Assembly (NCBI GenBank): GCA_014379625.1
Contig: JACMLJ010000002.1
Span: 62,001-126,000, forward strand
Direction: 5' to 3'
DNA from: Ferruginibacter sp.
GTDB lineage: Bacteria; Bacteroidota; Bacteroidia; Chitinophagales; Chitinophagaceae
Length of the DNA: 64,000 bases
The position numbers were made by a program, and so were the translations under genes. This document shows positions 9,601 through 18,948 of this stretch, piece after piece; within the stretch, counting starts at the first letter, position 1, and each line of letters opens with the position of its first letter. The notes beneath the pieces are model-generated. The model was not told where the DNA came from and made no database searches. It saw only the letters and a list, made by a program, of their open reading frames with translations.

Positions 9601-10073
9601 TCAATCGAAACATTTTGTTTCCCGAAATCAATTTTTTTGCCATTATCGGGGGATATGGATGCCATGATATCCTGTGGCGGCCTGACATTCAATGCGGCCA
9701 AAGAAGCCTTTAGGGCAGTTGCGGCGCTAATAACCGGAATACCGCTTGCGTTCCCGGTCAATCTGTCTATTGTTTGTAAACGTTCCCCAACAGTAGAAAC
9801 CAACTGGTCATTTTTAAAGGCAAGTACCTGTAGCTGGTTGTAAACTGGAATGTCCTGGTAAACCTGTTGTACATGCACCATCCTGATGGTTGTTCCCGGG
9901 ATAGTATAGGTACCTGAAATAATAGAGTTACCCAGGTCTCCAGATTGTAACCCTGTAGCAGAAATATTCTTTTCCAGCAACCTGGCAGCAATATTTTTTT
10001 CGATAGCTGGAACCTGGGCCTTACAATAAAATGCAAAAATCAATAATCCGGCGAAGAGGAAATGTTTTTTCAT
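6630..10073 (-). CDS. Secreted M36 (fungalysin-like) metallopeptidase with FN3 repeats and T9SS sorting domain
   Basis: A 1147-aa exported protease. It has a signal peptide (MKKHFLFAGLLIFAFYCKAQ), then a fungalysin/thermolysin-type propeptide (residues ~25-210). The M36 catalytic domain carries the zinc motif HEYTHG near residue 452 and the third ligand in EGWSDYFAL about 30 residues later. Three fibronectin type III repeats of 92 aa follow (residues ~658-930; the first two almost identical in DNA), then a pre-peptidase C-terminal (PPC) beta-sandwich. The end is a type A T9SS sorting domain (VFPNPATKSVTVRM...LPSGTYIIRIKNKE). It should be secreted through the type IX system and anchored or released at the surface to degrade extracellular protein. 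It is transcribed alone and ends in a strong terminator. Confidence 0.93.
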   Translation of the reverse strand: MKKHFLFAGLLIFAFYCKAQVPAIEKNIAARLLEKNISATGLQSGDLGNSIISGTYTIPGTTIRMVHVQQVYQDIPVYNQLQVLAFKNDQLVSTVGERLQTIDRLTGNASGIPVISAATALKASLAALNVRPPQDIMASISPDNGKKIDFGKQNVSIENMTAELIWLPVDEGKALKLAWQVFVAPLNDEDYWLVRIDAKNNSVINKQSLTVKCNWDNTAHSVKAHVNNLHPLQNSGSEKEPVTVTNNSDAAESPLVVNTARYRVIKYPAESPLHPGGANVLVTDPWTMSPGNATSLGWHNDGSIIYSNTRGNNVYAYEDRDANNQAGISETSATPQPSLSFDFVPDFTLAPSTRTTAPNQQFNTTNLFYWNNLMHDFSYLYGFDEASGNFQNNNQGRGGAEGDYVLAEAQDGSGTNNANFSTPADGGRGRMQMYLWTAPSPDRDGDVDNGIIAHEYTHGISNRLTGNGSTCLTNAEQMGEGWSDYFALMITHDWANALPGDGFSKPRGIGTYALNQPNTGLGIRQYRYTTDMAVNPMTYGNLASVVAPHGVGTIWCTALWDMTWEIIQQTGINQNIFNINGTGGNSIALKLVMEGLRLQPCSPGFIDGRNAILKADTLFFAAQYSCAIIKAFARRGMGIGALQGSSNSRNDQTLSFLDCSSLTCNAPTGLATTAITTNSATISWTAVAGAINYTAEYKLNAASAWTTAAASTTATSVNINGLTDASLYDWQVLSNCANGSSSNAQAQFTTATIVTCVAPTGLATTAITTNSATTSWTAVAGAVSYTVQYKLNIASAWTTAAASTTATSVNINGLTDASLYDWQVLSNCANGSSSAAQAQFTTATIVTCVAPTGLTTTAITTNSATTSWTAVAGAVNYTVEYKQSSAIAWTVAAAATTSTSVSITGLAEATDYNWRVSANCAEVSSVSLTMNFKTASAGCASQYDIASNGTAAGAALIPVNTDITGLISPVNDNDYYKFVILTTGTATVTLTSLPDDYDIRLYKSNGNSQLAISQNGGTRSESFARTYLPGNYYLKVYGYDGANNSNDCYTLKIDMGTASFGETPVEDIITKTIVFPNPATKSVTVRMNELKGTAEILLFDIYGKLLAKQRTSQLNTNVDISSLPSGTYIIRIKNKEKETNLKIVKQK
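7271..8098 (-). repeat. Tandem 276-bp repeats encoding FN3 domains
   Basis: Three head-to-tail units (approximately 8098-7823, 7822-7547, 7546-7271) encode the FN3 domains of the M36 peptidase. The first two units are nearly identical; for instance the stretch around 7581-7625 recurs 276 bp later. The third has diverged, most of all in its final half. Confidence 0.8.
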
Positions 10074-10347
10074 GATTAGCTTTTGTACCGTTAAGAAAGA
10101 AAAGGAAAAGACCTGTCGAACAATTATTAAAATTTTGGATAAAAAGTATATAAGCTAAATTTAACATTTAGTTTTAGATATATAAAATTTTGTTTTCGAA
10201 AACCGGAGTATTTATTCATAATGAAGCCAGCTTATGATCCTTAAATACCTCATAAACCCGCAAATTTACACGGCAGGAAAAATATTCACCCTATTTACTT
10301 TTTAATCCAGTTAATACTGATTAGTTTAGCCGTTCAAAAAAAAAATT

Positions 10348-11178
10348 ATGAAAAAGCTACTTGTCATACTTGCTATTGCTTCAGGCAATTTATCTGTTGC
10401 ACAAACACTTACTACGCCGCAGCCGAGTACCACGCAAACCATCAAACAAAATTTTGGTTTATCTTCTATCGAATTGTCTTATTCGCGGCCCAATGCCAAA
10501 GGGCGCAAAATAATCGGCGAACTGGTACCATTTGGTAAAGTATGGCGTACCGGAGCCAACCAGGCAACTACGCTGAGTTTTGGTGATGAGGTTACGATTG
10601 GTGATAAAAAGATCGCTGCCGGAAAGTATGGCCTTCTTTCAATTCCCGGTAAAGACAACTGGATATTGATCATCACCAAACAACTGGATGTAACTTCTCC
10701 TGCGGCCTACAAAGAAGAAAGCGACGTGGTAAGGGTAAATGTAAAACCAATGCTGTTAAAAGAAATGGTAGAAACCTTTACGATACAGTTTGCGAATGTA
10801 AAAGCCAGTTCCTGCGAGTTGAGCCTGATGTGGGAAAATACAGCGGTTATCCTTCCGGTTTCAACTGATGTAGACAGTAAAGTGATGAACCAGATCAACA
10901 ACATTATGAGTAAAGACAACCTTCCGTATTTTAATGCCGCAATGTATTATTTGGATAATGGTAAAGATCTGAACCAGGCATTAACATGGTTCAATAAAGC
11001 AACTGAACAAAATCCTACTGCATTTTGGATTCATCATCAAAGGGCGAATTGCTTAGCCAAATTAGGTAAAAAGGAAGATGCTGCGGTGGCGGCTTCAAAA
11101 TCATTGGAGTTGGCGACAACTGCAAAAAATGCAGATTATGTAAAATTAAATGAAGACCTACTTAAAACATTAAAATAG
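10348..11178 (+). CDS. DUF2911 domain protein with C-terminal TPR-like helices
   Basis: A 276-aa protein with a signal peptide (MKKLLVILAIASGNLSVAQ). The DUF2911 domain occupies residues ~25-175, recognised by LSYSRPNAKGRKI, GKVWRTGANQATTL and KKIAAGKYGLLSIP, and by the later ELSLMWENT. Residues ~185-276 are helical and contain a TPR-like pair (ALTWFNKATEQNPTAFWIHH, KKEDAAVAASKSLELA). The function of DUF2911 is unknown; it is very common as an exported protein in Bacteroidota. It is a single gene with a hairpin terminator and is divergent from the M36 peptidase. Confidence 0.9.
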   Translation: MKKLLVILAIASGNLSVAQTLTTPQPSTTQTIKQNFGLSSIELSYSRPNAKGRKIIGELVPFGKVWRTGANQATTLSFGDEVTIGDKKIAAGKYGLLSIPGKDNWILIITKQLDVTSPAAYKEESDVVRVNVKPMLLKEMVETFTIQFANVKASSCELSLMWENTAVILPVSTDVDSKVMNQINNIMSKDNLPYFNAAMYYLDNGKDLNQALTWFNKATEQNPTAFWIHHQRANCLAKLGKKEDAAVAASKSLELATTAKNADYVKLNEDLLKTLK

Positions 11179-11215
11179 TTTTTTTAAACCGAAAGGGGTT
11201 TTATTTTTCTAACAT

Positions 11216-11265
11216 AATTGGCTGGCAGCTTCGCATTTATCGAAACTGCCGGCCAATTTATTTTT
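11216..11265 (+). terminator. Terminator after DUF2911 gene
   Basis: Arms 11216-11228 and 11246-11258 (AATTGGCtGGCAG and CTGCCgGCCAATT) form a 13-bp stem with one G-T pair and a 17-nt loop. TATTTTTACT follows. A shorter AAACC/GGTTT hairpin at about 11186-11204 precedes it. Confidence 0.75.
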
Positions 11266-11401
11266 ACTCCTGTTAACTACCGGCCCCGGCAGGACTAAAA
11301 CATAGTACCCAATACAACATAATTAAATAATTCTGAACGTAACCTATGCCGGCTTATTGGTAAAAAAACAATTGACAAGCTTATTTCCAATAGCCTACCC
11401 C

Positions 11402-11435
11402 AAAAAAAATCCGCCCCGGATTGTTACCGGGGCGG
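11402..11435 (-). terminator. Terminator of the 2116-aa beta-helix gene
   Basis: On the minus strand a 9-bp GC stem (CCGCCCCGG/CCGGGGCGG, arms 11427-11435 and 11411-11419) with a 7-nt loop is followed by A then eight T residues. It lies 21 bp after the stop codon. Confidence 0.92.
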
Positions 11436-11456
11436 TTGAAATGCCTGGTCATAATT

Positions 11457-14400
11457 TTATTGCCTGACCAGTTTAACTGCAAATTGTTTGCCTTCAATAA
11501 CTACTGTGGCGAGGTAGGAACCTCCTGCTAACAGATGGCTGTTTTTAATGCTCACCAAATTGATACCCGCCTGTATAACCTGTTGCCGGTTGTAAAATAC
11601 CCTGCCGCTCATATCGGTAACCCTGATCCGGGCAAGCTGCCTGCTGGTTACATTGATCCTGAGTACCGCATCCTGCACAAAGGGGTTAGGATAAACATCT
11701 ACCATTGTCATCAGATCTTTATCCAGTTTAACAACCGCCACAGGAGAGTATTCATATCTACCGTCTTTATCAACGATCTTAAGCCGGTAGAACATGGTTG
11801 ACCCGGTCGAAAAACCTACCGCATTGATATCTTTAAAACTATAAGCTGACCCTGTAGCATTATTGTGTGATTCCAGCGTACCGGCTTTTACAAACAGGGT
11901 ACCATTTACAGAACGCTCTATTTCGTAATGGCTGCTGTTTAGTTCGGATGCCGTGGACCAGTTAACCAAAACATCATTCTTTACTTTGTTTGCAAAAATA
12001 TTCAGCAGTTTTACCGGAAGGGTAATGCTGCCGGTAAATTCATAAGCGCCTATATCCGGTGTGGCAGCCCTGGATACGTTTAGTATATCTGTGGTGATAC
12101 CAACACCGGCGCCCAGGTTATCCAGTAGTATTTCCCTGGGAGCAAAGTTGCCTGCAACGGGATTTGTAAACAATGGTTCCATTGCAACAGATGCGGCATC
12201 CTGCCCGGATGCACCCTGCCATAGGGCCAGCGTGGCATAACTGGTAGCAGGTGCGGGTACTGCGAGGTAGCCCGTAAAATTAGTGCCTGCGGGGCTTGTC
12301 ATTAAGAGATCATTATTATCTGAGGCAATAGTGCTTGCGGTTGTGGTAGCGCCAAAATAAAGCAGGTGTTTAGCCCCTGCGCCACCCCGTGAAATTTTAA
12401 TGATATTGTTTTTAAATTCGATGCCGCGGGCAGTAGTTATTTGATAAAAACCCCTCGTAGCAGCCGTTCCGGCATAAGCCGCATCTTCCATTGAAATGGT
12501 ATTATGGTAGTAGCGAACACTATCTGAACCGGAATTATACAGCGCGTATTGTATACCACCGCCATTAAAATTATAGATCAGGTTATTACTTACTATATTT
12601 TCATTTCCCGGGGTGGCATCGCAGGCTGTGAAATAGATGCCATAGGCGGCACTTGCATCGGCCAGGCTGCCTGCATAAGGATCATGTATACGGTTTTTGG
12701 AAACCTTTGCATTGAGACTTAGCGCGGTAAAAAATACTCCCGTAAAGTCAGTGGGCGCCAGCCTAAGCGGGCGGCTGATATCATTGCCCTCTACCAGTGT
12801 ATTGTTAGTGCCGCTTACATAGATACCTTCTTCATCGGCATCCTTAACAATATTATTGATTACCTGGTTGTTTTGTATCAATGCCGTGGTAAGGCCAACA
12901 AGGCTTATACCATAGTTGCCGCCATTAACTGTGTTGTTACTCACTATGGTATTATCTGCATTGCCCCCCGTAGTTGTTGCAAGAGTAGCGGAGCCACCGA
13001 TGGCAATACCTGAATAGTTGGTAGAGGTTGAACTAGTGTTGATATTGATCGTGCAATTGCTGATCGTATTATCATCCGCATCTCCCAGTACCTGGATACC
13101 ATAACCATACTCGGTGGTGGCAGAACCAGTTGCAGTAATCACCAGGTTATTGATGGTGATATAATCTGCGCCATTAAGTTTAATACCGGCTCTCTCGTTG
13201 GTATTAGTGGAGTTAAAGGTCAGTACCCTTCCATTTCCGTTAAATACAATCCTGCTGGATGGCCCCGCACCGACGATTTGCGGGATGGTTACCTGTTCGT
13301 TATAAGGGCCGCTGGCGGGATCAACATTAAACGTTATAGGTCCGGCAATACCACAACTCAGAGCATTCAATGCATGCGCAAACGACTGGAAATTACTTCC
13401 GCCCGTGGCTTGTGTACTGTTAATGGTATAAGGGCCGGCAGGCAATGGTGGAGTGACTACTACTTGTATTTCGGAGGAATTTTGTGTATTGCCGCTACAG
13501 GTTACGGCAACCCTGTAAAACATGGTGGTGGTTGGATTGATATCAAAATCAGGAGTAGTTAATACCCCGCTGATATTAGTGAAACTGCCACCGGATGTTG
13601 CTGCGCTCTGCCAACGATAAGTTTGCCCCGCGCCAACAGTTTGGCCCGTTAAATTTAAAGACACCAGGGTTCCCGAACATACCGGTAACAAAGGAGTGGC
13701 GGTGGCGGTACCCGGCGTTGGTGGAGAAGTGCAGCCCGAAATGGTGATCTCGTAAGCGCCGATATCAGGCGTGGCGGCGCTTCTCGCAGTATTCAAAATA
13801 TCAGTTGTTACGCCAACCGGAACGCCGGTGTTATCAAGGGTAGGTTCAAACGGGGTGTAATTTCCGGCTGCGGCATTGTTAAATTGCGGCTCCGTAGCTA
13901 CAGAAGCTGCATCCATACTGCTGCCGGTCTGCCAGTCGGTGAGTGTCGCGTAATCGGTTACCACCGGTAAAGCGAGGTACCCAGTATAATTGGTTCCCGA
14001 CGGGCTATTAATAAACAGATCATTATTGTCGGAAAGGATGCTACTGGCGGTGGTAGTAGCCCCGTAATATACTACATGTTTAATTCCTGTACCTCCCCTG
14101 GTTATTTTAATAATATTATTCCTGAATTCGATACTGCTGGCTGTGGTTAACTGCAGAAAACCGCGGGTTACTCCGCCGGTAGATGCGGCATTGTCCAATA
14201 CTATAGTATTATGGTAATACCTGGCACCATCCGAACCACTGTTGTAAATACCATACTGTATTCCTGAGGCGCTATTAAAGTTGTAGACAAGATTATTGGT
14301 CACTCTATTTTCACTGCCCCCCGGTGCATCACAGGCATTAAAAAAAATGCCATAGGCAGTACCGGTTTGGGTGGTGGCTGCATTATGGGTATCGTGTATA

Positions 14401-17400
14401 CGGTTGGCGTTTACCAGCATGTTAAGGCACCCGGTTGCTATTTCAATACCGGCAAAAGTGGTAACAGCGGCACGGTTCGTCCGGTGAATATTATTGTTAC
14501 TTATAACTGTACCGTCATTATGTGTTAATTCTATTCCGGTTGCATAAAAATCGTGGATGGTGTTATTACTGATATTGTTATTCGGGGATTTTGTAGCGGC
14601 AATCCCATTCATAATGATACCCTGGTAGGCCCCGGTAATGGTATTTCCGGTAATGGTGGTATTATTGGCATTGTTACCTGTGGTTGTTACACTGCTGGGT
14701 GAACTGGATGCAACTATGCCTGCACTGTTGGCCTGGGTGGTGCTGGTAACAGCGGACATATTGATGGTACAGTTAGTAATACGGTTATAATCTGCTTCGT
14801 TTTGTAAATGAATTCCCCACCCGTAGGTTGCATCGAGGCCGGTTATATTTAGATTGTTGATGGTTACATAATCTGCGCCATCTAATTTGATGATATGCCT
14901 TATCCCGGTAACCGGTGTAAACTGCAGCGTCCTTCCATTACCATTGAAGATGATTGTATTTACGGCGGAACTACCCGTAATTGCAGGAATGGTAAACTGT
15001 TCTGTATAAGGGCCGCTGGCAGGGGAAACATTAAAAGTTACGGGCCCCGCTATACCGCAAGCAATAGCATTCACTGCATCTCCAAAAGACTGGAAATTGC
15101 CGCCACCGGTTGACAGCGCACTGTTAATGGTATAGGTACCTCCCGGGAATAGCCCGGGTACCACAACCTGTATCTCCGAAGAATTTTGAGTATTTCCACT
15201 ACAGGTTACGGCAACACGGTAAAAAAGGGTGCTGGCCGGATTGACATCAAAATTTGGATTGGTTAATACCCCGCTGACATTGGTGAAACTTCCTCCGGAT
15301 GTAACCGCACTCTGCCACTGGTAGGTTTGTCCCGTGCCAACAGTATGACCCGTTAGGTTTAAAGACACCAGGGTTCCTGAACAAACCGGGCCGGCAGGAG
15401 AGGCGGTGGCAGTTCCCGGGGTTGGCGGAGCCGTACAGCCCGAAATGCTGATCTCATAAGCCCCAATATCAGGTGTGGTGGCGCTCCTTGGGATATTCAA
15501 AATATCCGTAGCTACGCCAACAGGGATACCTATATTGTCCAGCGTTGGATCAAATGGAGTATAATTACCGCTTGCAGCGTTGTTGAACTGGGGTTCCTTA
15601 GCTACCGAAACTGCATCTTGGCCGCTTCCGGCCTGCCAGTTCGCCAGGGTAGCATAATCGGCTACGGACGGTAGAGCCAGGTAACCGGTACTATTGGTTC
15701 CAGCCGGGCTGTTGATGAAGAGATTATTACTATTGGAAACAATGGTGCTTGCGGTGCCGGTAGCTCCATGGTATACTACATGCTTGATGCCGGTACCACC
15801 CCTCGTTATTTTAATGATATTATTCCCGAATTCAATGCCCCGGGCCGTTGTTAACTGGTAAAAGCCGCGGGTGGTTCCTGCGGTGGAAGATGCATTGTCC
15901 AGTACGATGGTATTGTGATAATACCATACACTGTCTGAACTGCTGTTGTACAACCCATATTGTATGCCCGACCCACTATTAAAATTGTACACCAGGTTAT
16001 TAATTACCTTGTTTTCATTTCGTGTCGGTGCATCACAGGCATTAAAAAATATCCCGTATGCTGCTCCTGTCTGAGCGGCGCCGGCATTATGGGTATCGTG
16101 AATCCGGTTAGCATTTACCACCGTGTTAATGTTACCTGTTCCTATTTCAATACCGGTAAATGTGGTAACAGCGGTACGGTTTGCACGGTGGATATTATTG
16201 TAACCTAAAACTGTTCCATCGTTTTGAACTAACTCTATTCCGGTTGCATAAAAATCCTGTATGGTATTATTGCTGATATCATTTCTGAAAGATTTCGTGG
16301 CGGCAATCCCATTCAGGATAATCCCCTGGTATGCTCCGTTAATGATATTGCCGGTGATGATGGTATTATTGGAATTGTTACCGGTTGTTGTAACACTACT
16401 GGACGAGTTGGAGGAAACTATGCCCGCACTGTTAGACTGGGTGGTGTTGGTAACAGCGGTTAAATTAATAGTACAATTCGTTATGCTATTAAAGTCTGCC
16501 CCGTTTTGCAAATGTACCCCCCAGCCATAAGTTGCATCAAGACCGGTTATATTAAGATTATTGATGGTCACATAATCGGCTCCGTTTAACCTGATGATAT
16601 GTCTTGCTCCCGTAACCGGGGTAAACTGAAGTACCCTTCCATTACCATTGAAGGTGATGGTATTTACAGCAGAAGCGCCTGTAATGGACGGAATAGTAAC
16701 CTGTTCTGTATAAGGGCCACTTGCCGGGGCAACGTTAAACACAACAGGACCGGCTATACCACAGTTCAATGCAGTGAGTGCGGCTGCAAATGTTTGAAAA
16801 TTAGTTCCACCGGTGGCTTGTGCGCTGTTGATAGTATAAGTTCCCGCCGGCATAGCCGGGGTGGCTGTAACTAAAACAGGGACGGAATAGGTTGTAACTC
16901 CGCCACAGGTGACACCAATCCTGTAATAAGTGGGAACAGTTGGGTTAACTACTGTTGATGAAGTACCCGAAGATGCAGTGAAATCTGTGTAAGGCCCGCC
17001 CAGTGCAGCCGAACTTTGCCAGGTATAGGTTTGACCGGTACCGGAACTGTTACCCGTTACATTGAGTGTTACAGCTGTTCCTGCACACACAGGGGTTGAA
17101 GGCAATGCCGTTGCAACTCCCGGCACAGGTGGTGAAGTACAGGCGGACCCGGTTGAAAAAGTAATACGTATATTGGGCCGGAACTTATATGCAGCAACAG
17201 TTCCGTTGAGTGTTGCAGGGCCGGTTGTGCCTGTTGCGCCAATGATCCTGTCTGTAGGGGTACCCGATGTGTATTGCCACTGAAAAAAATTTGTTGCGCC
17301 CGTAGTACCACCTGTCATCGACAGGTCGGTAGCTATTTCCAGCGAGCCGCCGGTATACACAAATGGGGTAACAGCCCAGTTCACCCATCCGACAGGATCA

Positions 17401-17807
17401 GGTAAACTAAAGGCTGCATTATTATACACTTCAGTATGAGTTGTAAGGATGGATGCCCAGGTAGTGGTGGTTGCTAAGCTTGTATTAGAAGTGTTGGCCA
17501 TGTACATTTTAAAATTTGCCGGGATTAATAACTGCGCCACATTTCCTTTATAAAATTCCACCGCAGTAATCGTAGAGCCCGCGACAATTCCGGCAGCAGA
17601 TAGTTCCGCGTCGGTAAAAAGAATATTGCTCCTTACCATAGTGGTGGTGGAGCCGGCGGAAAACCGGTAAAACGGGCTGTATAATGTGGCAGGGGGTAGA
17701 TCTGTCCCGGCGCCTATCTGCACAGTTTGCCCCGTAACGAAATTAGCAATGAGCATTGCTGTTAGCACCATTCCGTTAAGGAGCACAGACGTGTAAAATT
17801 TTTTCAA
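11457..17807 (-). CDS. Giant secreted beta-helix protein with three Ig/beta-helix repeats and T9SS sorting domain
   Basis: A 2116-aa exported protein. A signal peptide (residues ~1-27) is followed by an N-terminal domain rich in Ser/Thr. Three large repeats of about 567 aa follow (residues ~219-788, 789-1355, 1356-1921). Each begins with a Cys-bearing Ig-like segment (TPVCAGTAVTLNVTG type), continues with a linker GTYTINSAQATGG-NFQ, and then a right-handed parallel beta-helix (NDISNNTI, YHNTIVLDN, FRNNIIKITRGG). Each closes with a LDNIGVPVG-TDIL-R-ATPDIGAYE motif that is standard in secreted beta-helix lyase-like proteins. The C-terminus holds an FN3-like stretch and a type A sorting domain (VYPNPFVQDAVLRI). 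No catalytic residues are recognisable, so binding or structural function at the cell surface is more likely than enzymatic. Confidence 0.9.
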   Translation of the reverse strand: MKKFYTSVLLNGMVLTAMLIANFVTGQTVQIGAGTDLPPATLYSPFYRFSAGSTTTMVRSNILFTDAELSAAGIVAGSTITAVEFYKGNVAQLLIPANFKMYMANTSNTSLATTTTWASILTTHTEVYNNAAFSLPDPVGWVNWAVTPFVYTGGSLEIATDLSMTGGTTGATNFFQWQYTSGTPTDRIIGATGTTGPATLNGTVAAYKFRPNIRITFSTGSACTSPPVPGVATALPSTPVCAGTAVTLNVTGNSSGTGQTYTWQSSAALGGPYTDFTASSGTSSTVVNPTVPTYYRIGVTCGGVTTYSVPVLVTATPAMPAGTYTINSAQATGGTNFQTFAAALTALNCGIAGPVVFNVAPASGPYTEQVTIPSITGASAVNTITFNGNGRVLQFTPVTGARHIIRLNGADYVTINNLNITGLDATYGWGVHLQNGADFNSITNCTINLTAVTNTTQSNSAGIVSSNSSSSVTTTGNNSNNTIITGNIINGAYQGIILNGIAATKSFRNDISNNTIQDFYATGIELVQNDGTVLGYNNIHRANRTAVTTFTGIEIGTGNINTVVNANRIHDTHNAGAAQTGAAYGIFFNACDAPTRNENKVINNLVYNFNSGSGIQYGLYNSSSDSVWYYHNTIVLDNASSTAGTTRGFYQLTTARGIEFGNNIIKITRGGTGIKHVVYHGATGTASTIVSNSNNLFINSPAGTNSTGYLALPSVADYATLANWQAGSGQDAVSVAKEPQFNNAASGNYTPFDPTLDNIGIPVGVATDILNIPRSATTPDIGAYEISISGCTAPPTPGTATASPAGPVCSGTLVSLNLTGHTVGTGQTYQWQSAVTSGGSFTNVSGVLTNPNFDVNPASTLFYRVAVTCSGNTQNSSEIQVVVPGLFPGGTYTINSALSTGGGNFQSFGDAVNAIACGIAGPVTFNVSPASGPYTEQFTIPAITGSSAVNTIIFNGNGRTLQFTPVTGIRHIIKLDGADYVTINNLNITGLDATYGWGIHLQNEADYNRITNCTINMSAVTSTTQANSAGIVASSSPSSVTTTGNNANNTTITGNTITGAYQGIIMNGIAATKSPNNNISNNTIHDFYATGIELTHNDGTVISNNNIHRTNRAAVTTFAGIEIATGCLNMLVNANRIHDTHNAATTQTGTAYGIFFNACDAPGGSENRVTNNLVYNFNSASGIQYGIYNSGSDGARYYHNTIVLDNAASTGGVTRGFLQLTTASSIEFRNNIIKITRGGTGIKHVVYYGATTTASSILSDNNDLFINSPSGTNYTGYLALPVVTDYATLTDWQTGSSMDAASVATEPQFNNAAAGNYTPFEPTLDNTGVPVGVTTDILNTARSAATPDIGAYEITISGCTSPPTPGTATATPLLPVCSGTLVSLNLTGQTVGAGQTYRWQSAATSGGSFTNISGVLTTPDFDINPTTTMFYRVAVTCSGNTQNSSEIQVVVTPPLPAGPYTINSTQATGGSNFQSFAHALNALSCGIAGPITFNVDPASGPYNEQVTIPQIVGAGPSSRIVFNGNGRVLTFNSTNTNERAGIKLNGADYITINNLVITATGSATTEYGYGIQVLGDADDNTISNCTININTSSTSTNYSGIAIGGSATLATTTGGNADNTIVSNNTVNGGNYGISLVGLTTALIQNNQVINNIVKDADEEGIYVSGTNNTLVEGNDISRPLRLAPTDFTGVFFTALSLNAKVSKNRIHDPYAGSLADASAAYGIYFTACDATPGNENIVSNNLIYNFNGGGIQYALYNSGSDSVRYYHNTISMEDAAYAGTAATRGFYQITTARGIEFKNNIIKISRGGAGAKHLLYFGATTTASTIASDNNDLLMTSPAGTNFTGYLAVPAPATSYATLALWQGASGQDAASVAMEPLFTNPVAGNFAPREILLDNLGAGVGITTDILNVSRAATPDIGAYEFTGSITLPVKLLNIFANKVKNDVLVNWSTASELNSSHYEIERSVNGTLFVKAGTLESHNNATGSAYSFKDINAVGFSTGSTMFYRLKIVDKDGRYEYSPVAVVKLDKDLMTMVDVYPNPFVQDAVLRINVTSRQLARIRVTDMSGRVFYNRQQVIQAGINLVSIKNSHLLAGGSYLATVVIEGKQFAVKLVRQ
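12040..17150 (-). repeat. Three long intragenic repeats (~1.70 kb each)
   Basis: Units at approximately 17150-15441, 15440-13740 and 13739-12040 encode the Ig/beta-helix modules. Units 1 and 2 are the most alike, while unit 3 has a different beta-helix core (residues in the ATGSATTEYGYGI region) but keeps the same start and end. This points to serial duplication with divergence of the last copy. Confidence 0.85.
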
Positions 17808-18179
17808 AATCTTTGATTTTTTGAGTAAATGAATAATTGATACCCCGGTTTCAAAATAAAAAAATGGATTAATGGGGATTGGAGTAAAACAGAAAGCTAC
17901 AATACAATGGTATGTAATGATTGCTGTTAGTTTGGAAAGTTATTACAAAAATATAATTTTCATAAATATTTTATATTTTAATATTGTGTTGATCTCATTT
18001 GCCCGGTTTACATAAATTATAGCTTTGGGTGTGACGCTAACTGTTTTTCAATTTATCATATACCTCCTTTTAGTTTGGTAATTACCGGATAAGCAGGTCT
18101 TTATTTAGTCGATTATGATACTTTAGCACATCGTAAATACGTTGGTACCACGAGGCCAAAAATGCCGTAGTATATTTTA
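17808..18179. other. Intergenic region, no gene seen
   Basis: An AT-rich stretch of 372 bp between the beta-helix gene start and the stop of the lipoprotein gene. It should contain the promoter of the beta-helix gene, but I find no clear TTTG/TAnnTTTG pair. No hairpin or open frame is convincing. Confidence 0.5.
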
Positions 18180-18623
18180 TTAATTGCATTTGCAACTCAC
18201 CCGGTAACCGCCCCTTTCTTTCATTTTATATTTATCCTTTGCATTAGTGGCAAAATCCGAACATTTTCCAATTTCACATTTCATCGCCGGATGATCGCAA
18301 ATGGCTGTTCCATCATCCCGCGTAATTTTATCGAATTCCCAATGTTCCGCTTCCTTCGCCACTCCAATATCCCTTGTGTGCGTAATGGTAAACTTCCCTG
18401 TACTGTCAGTCATTCCCGAACCTGGCAGACCAACCGTTTCATTTTCATCATAAATTATTACAGCTACTTTCACGGCAGCAGGCAGGGGCCCGGCGCATGA
18501 ATTAGCCAGGGTGATATCTCCCTGGATAGTGTAAGTTTCAGTTTTCTTATTTCCCCTGCAGCCTATTATCACAATTGTCAATAAAAGGATGATACTTAGC
18601 AACACCATGTTATGCTTTTTCAT
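18180..18623 (-). CDS. Hypothetical lipoprotein
   Basis: About 147 aa from the ATG at 18623. An upstream in-frame ATG at 18716 would put 31 residues before a perfect lipoprotein signal, so I prefer the short start. MKKHNMVLLSIILLLTIVIIGC ends in a lipobox Cys at residue 22. Residues ~35-95 look like a small beta-sandwich of the carboxypeptidase-regulatory/transthyretin kind (VKVAVIIYDENETVG, DSTGKFTITH). The C-terminal third has six Cys residues (CDHPAMKCEIGKC, SCKC), suggesting disulfides outside the cytoplasm. I do not recognise a family and the function is unknown. Confidence 0.75.
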   Translation of the reverse strand: MKKHNMVLLSIILLLTIVIIGCRGNKKTETYTIQGDITLANSCAGPLPAAVKVAVIIYDENETVGLPGSGMTDSTGKFTITHTRDIGVAKEAEHWEFDKITRDDGTAICDHPAMKCEIGKCSDFATNAKDKYKMKERGGYRVSCKCN

Positions 18624-18948
18624 ATTTTCTTTTTTTTTGTACCTGTAACATATCAAACAAAATATGACTCCTGAAATCGCAAATTTTCCCGGAAAGCCAG
18701 CCAAATGGTTATTCACCTGGAAAGTTCACACTGTCAAATCAATGTTGACATGACACCAGTAAAAGAGGTTAAATAAATAAGTGACTGATAAAGATAAATA
18801 ACTGGTTAAGAAAATGCAATAGCCACTATTAAAATATTAATTGCAACGAATTGACCGGTCACACGCGGGTTTTTGAAATGCGCCCTGTTAAAACTATGTT
18901 CCGCTATTTGTTTATATTAGATTTAGATTTGTATTATCATTAAAATAA
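18624..18948. other. Divergent intergenic region (lipoprotein / carboxylase operon)
   Basis: This 325-bp region separates divergently transcribed genes and should hold both promoters. The only strong element seen is the TAGATTTG at 18924-18931 listed separately. There is no hairpin and no small gene that I can support. Confidence 0.5.
18924..18931 (+). promoter_or_regulatory. -7 promoter element of the acyl-CoA carboxylase operon
   Basis: TAGATTTG matches TAnnTTTG exactly and lies 17 bp before the first ATG at 18949. This would give a very short leader. The -33 element is not clear. Confidence 0.4.

Noticed and set aside
12040..17150. Long repeats as mobile elements
   Set aside because: They are in frame within one coding gene and encode protein modules; there are no ends or transposase.
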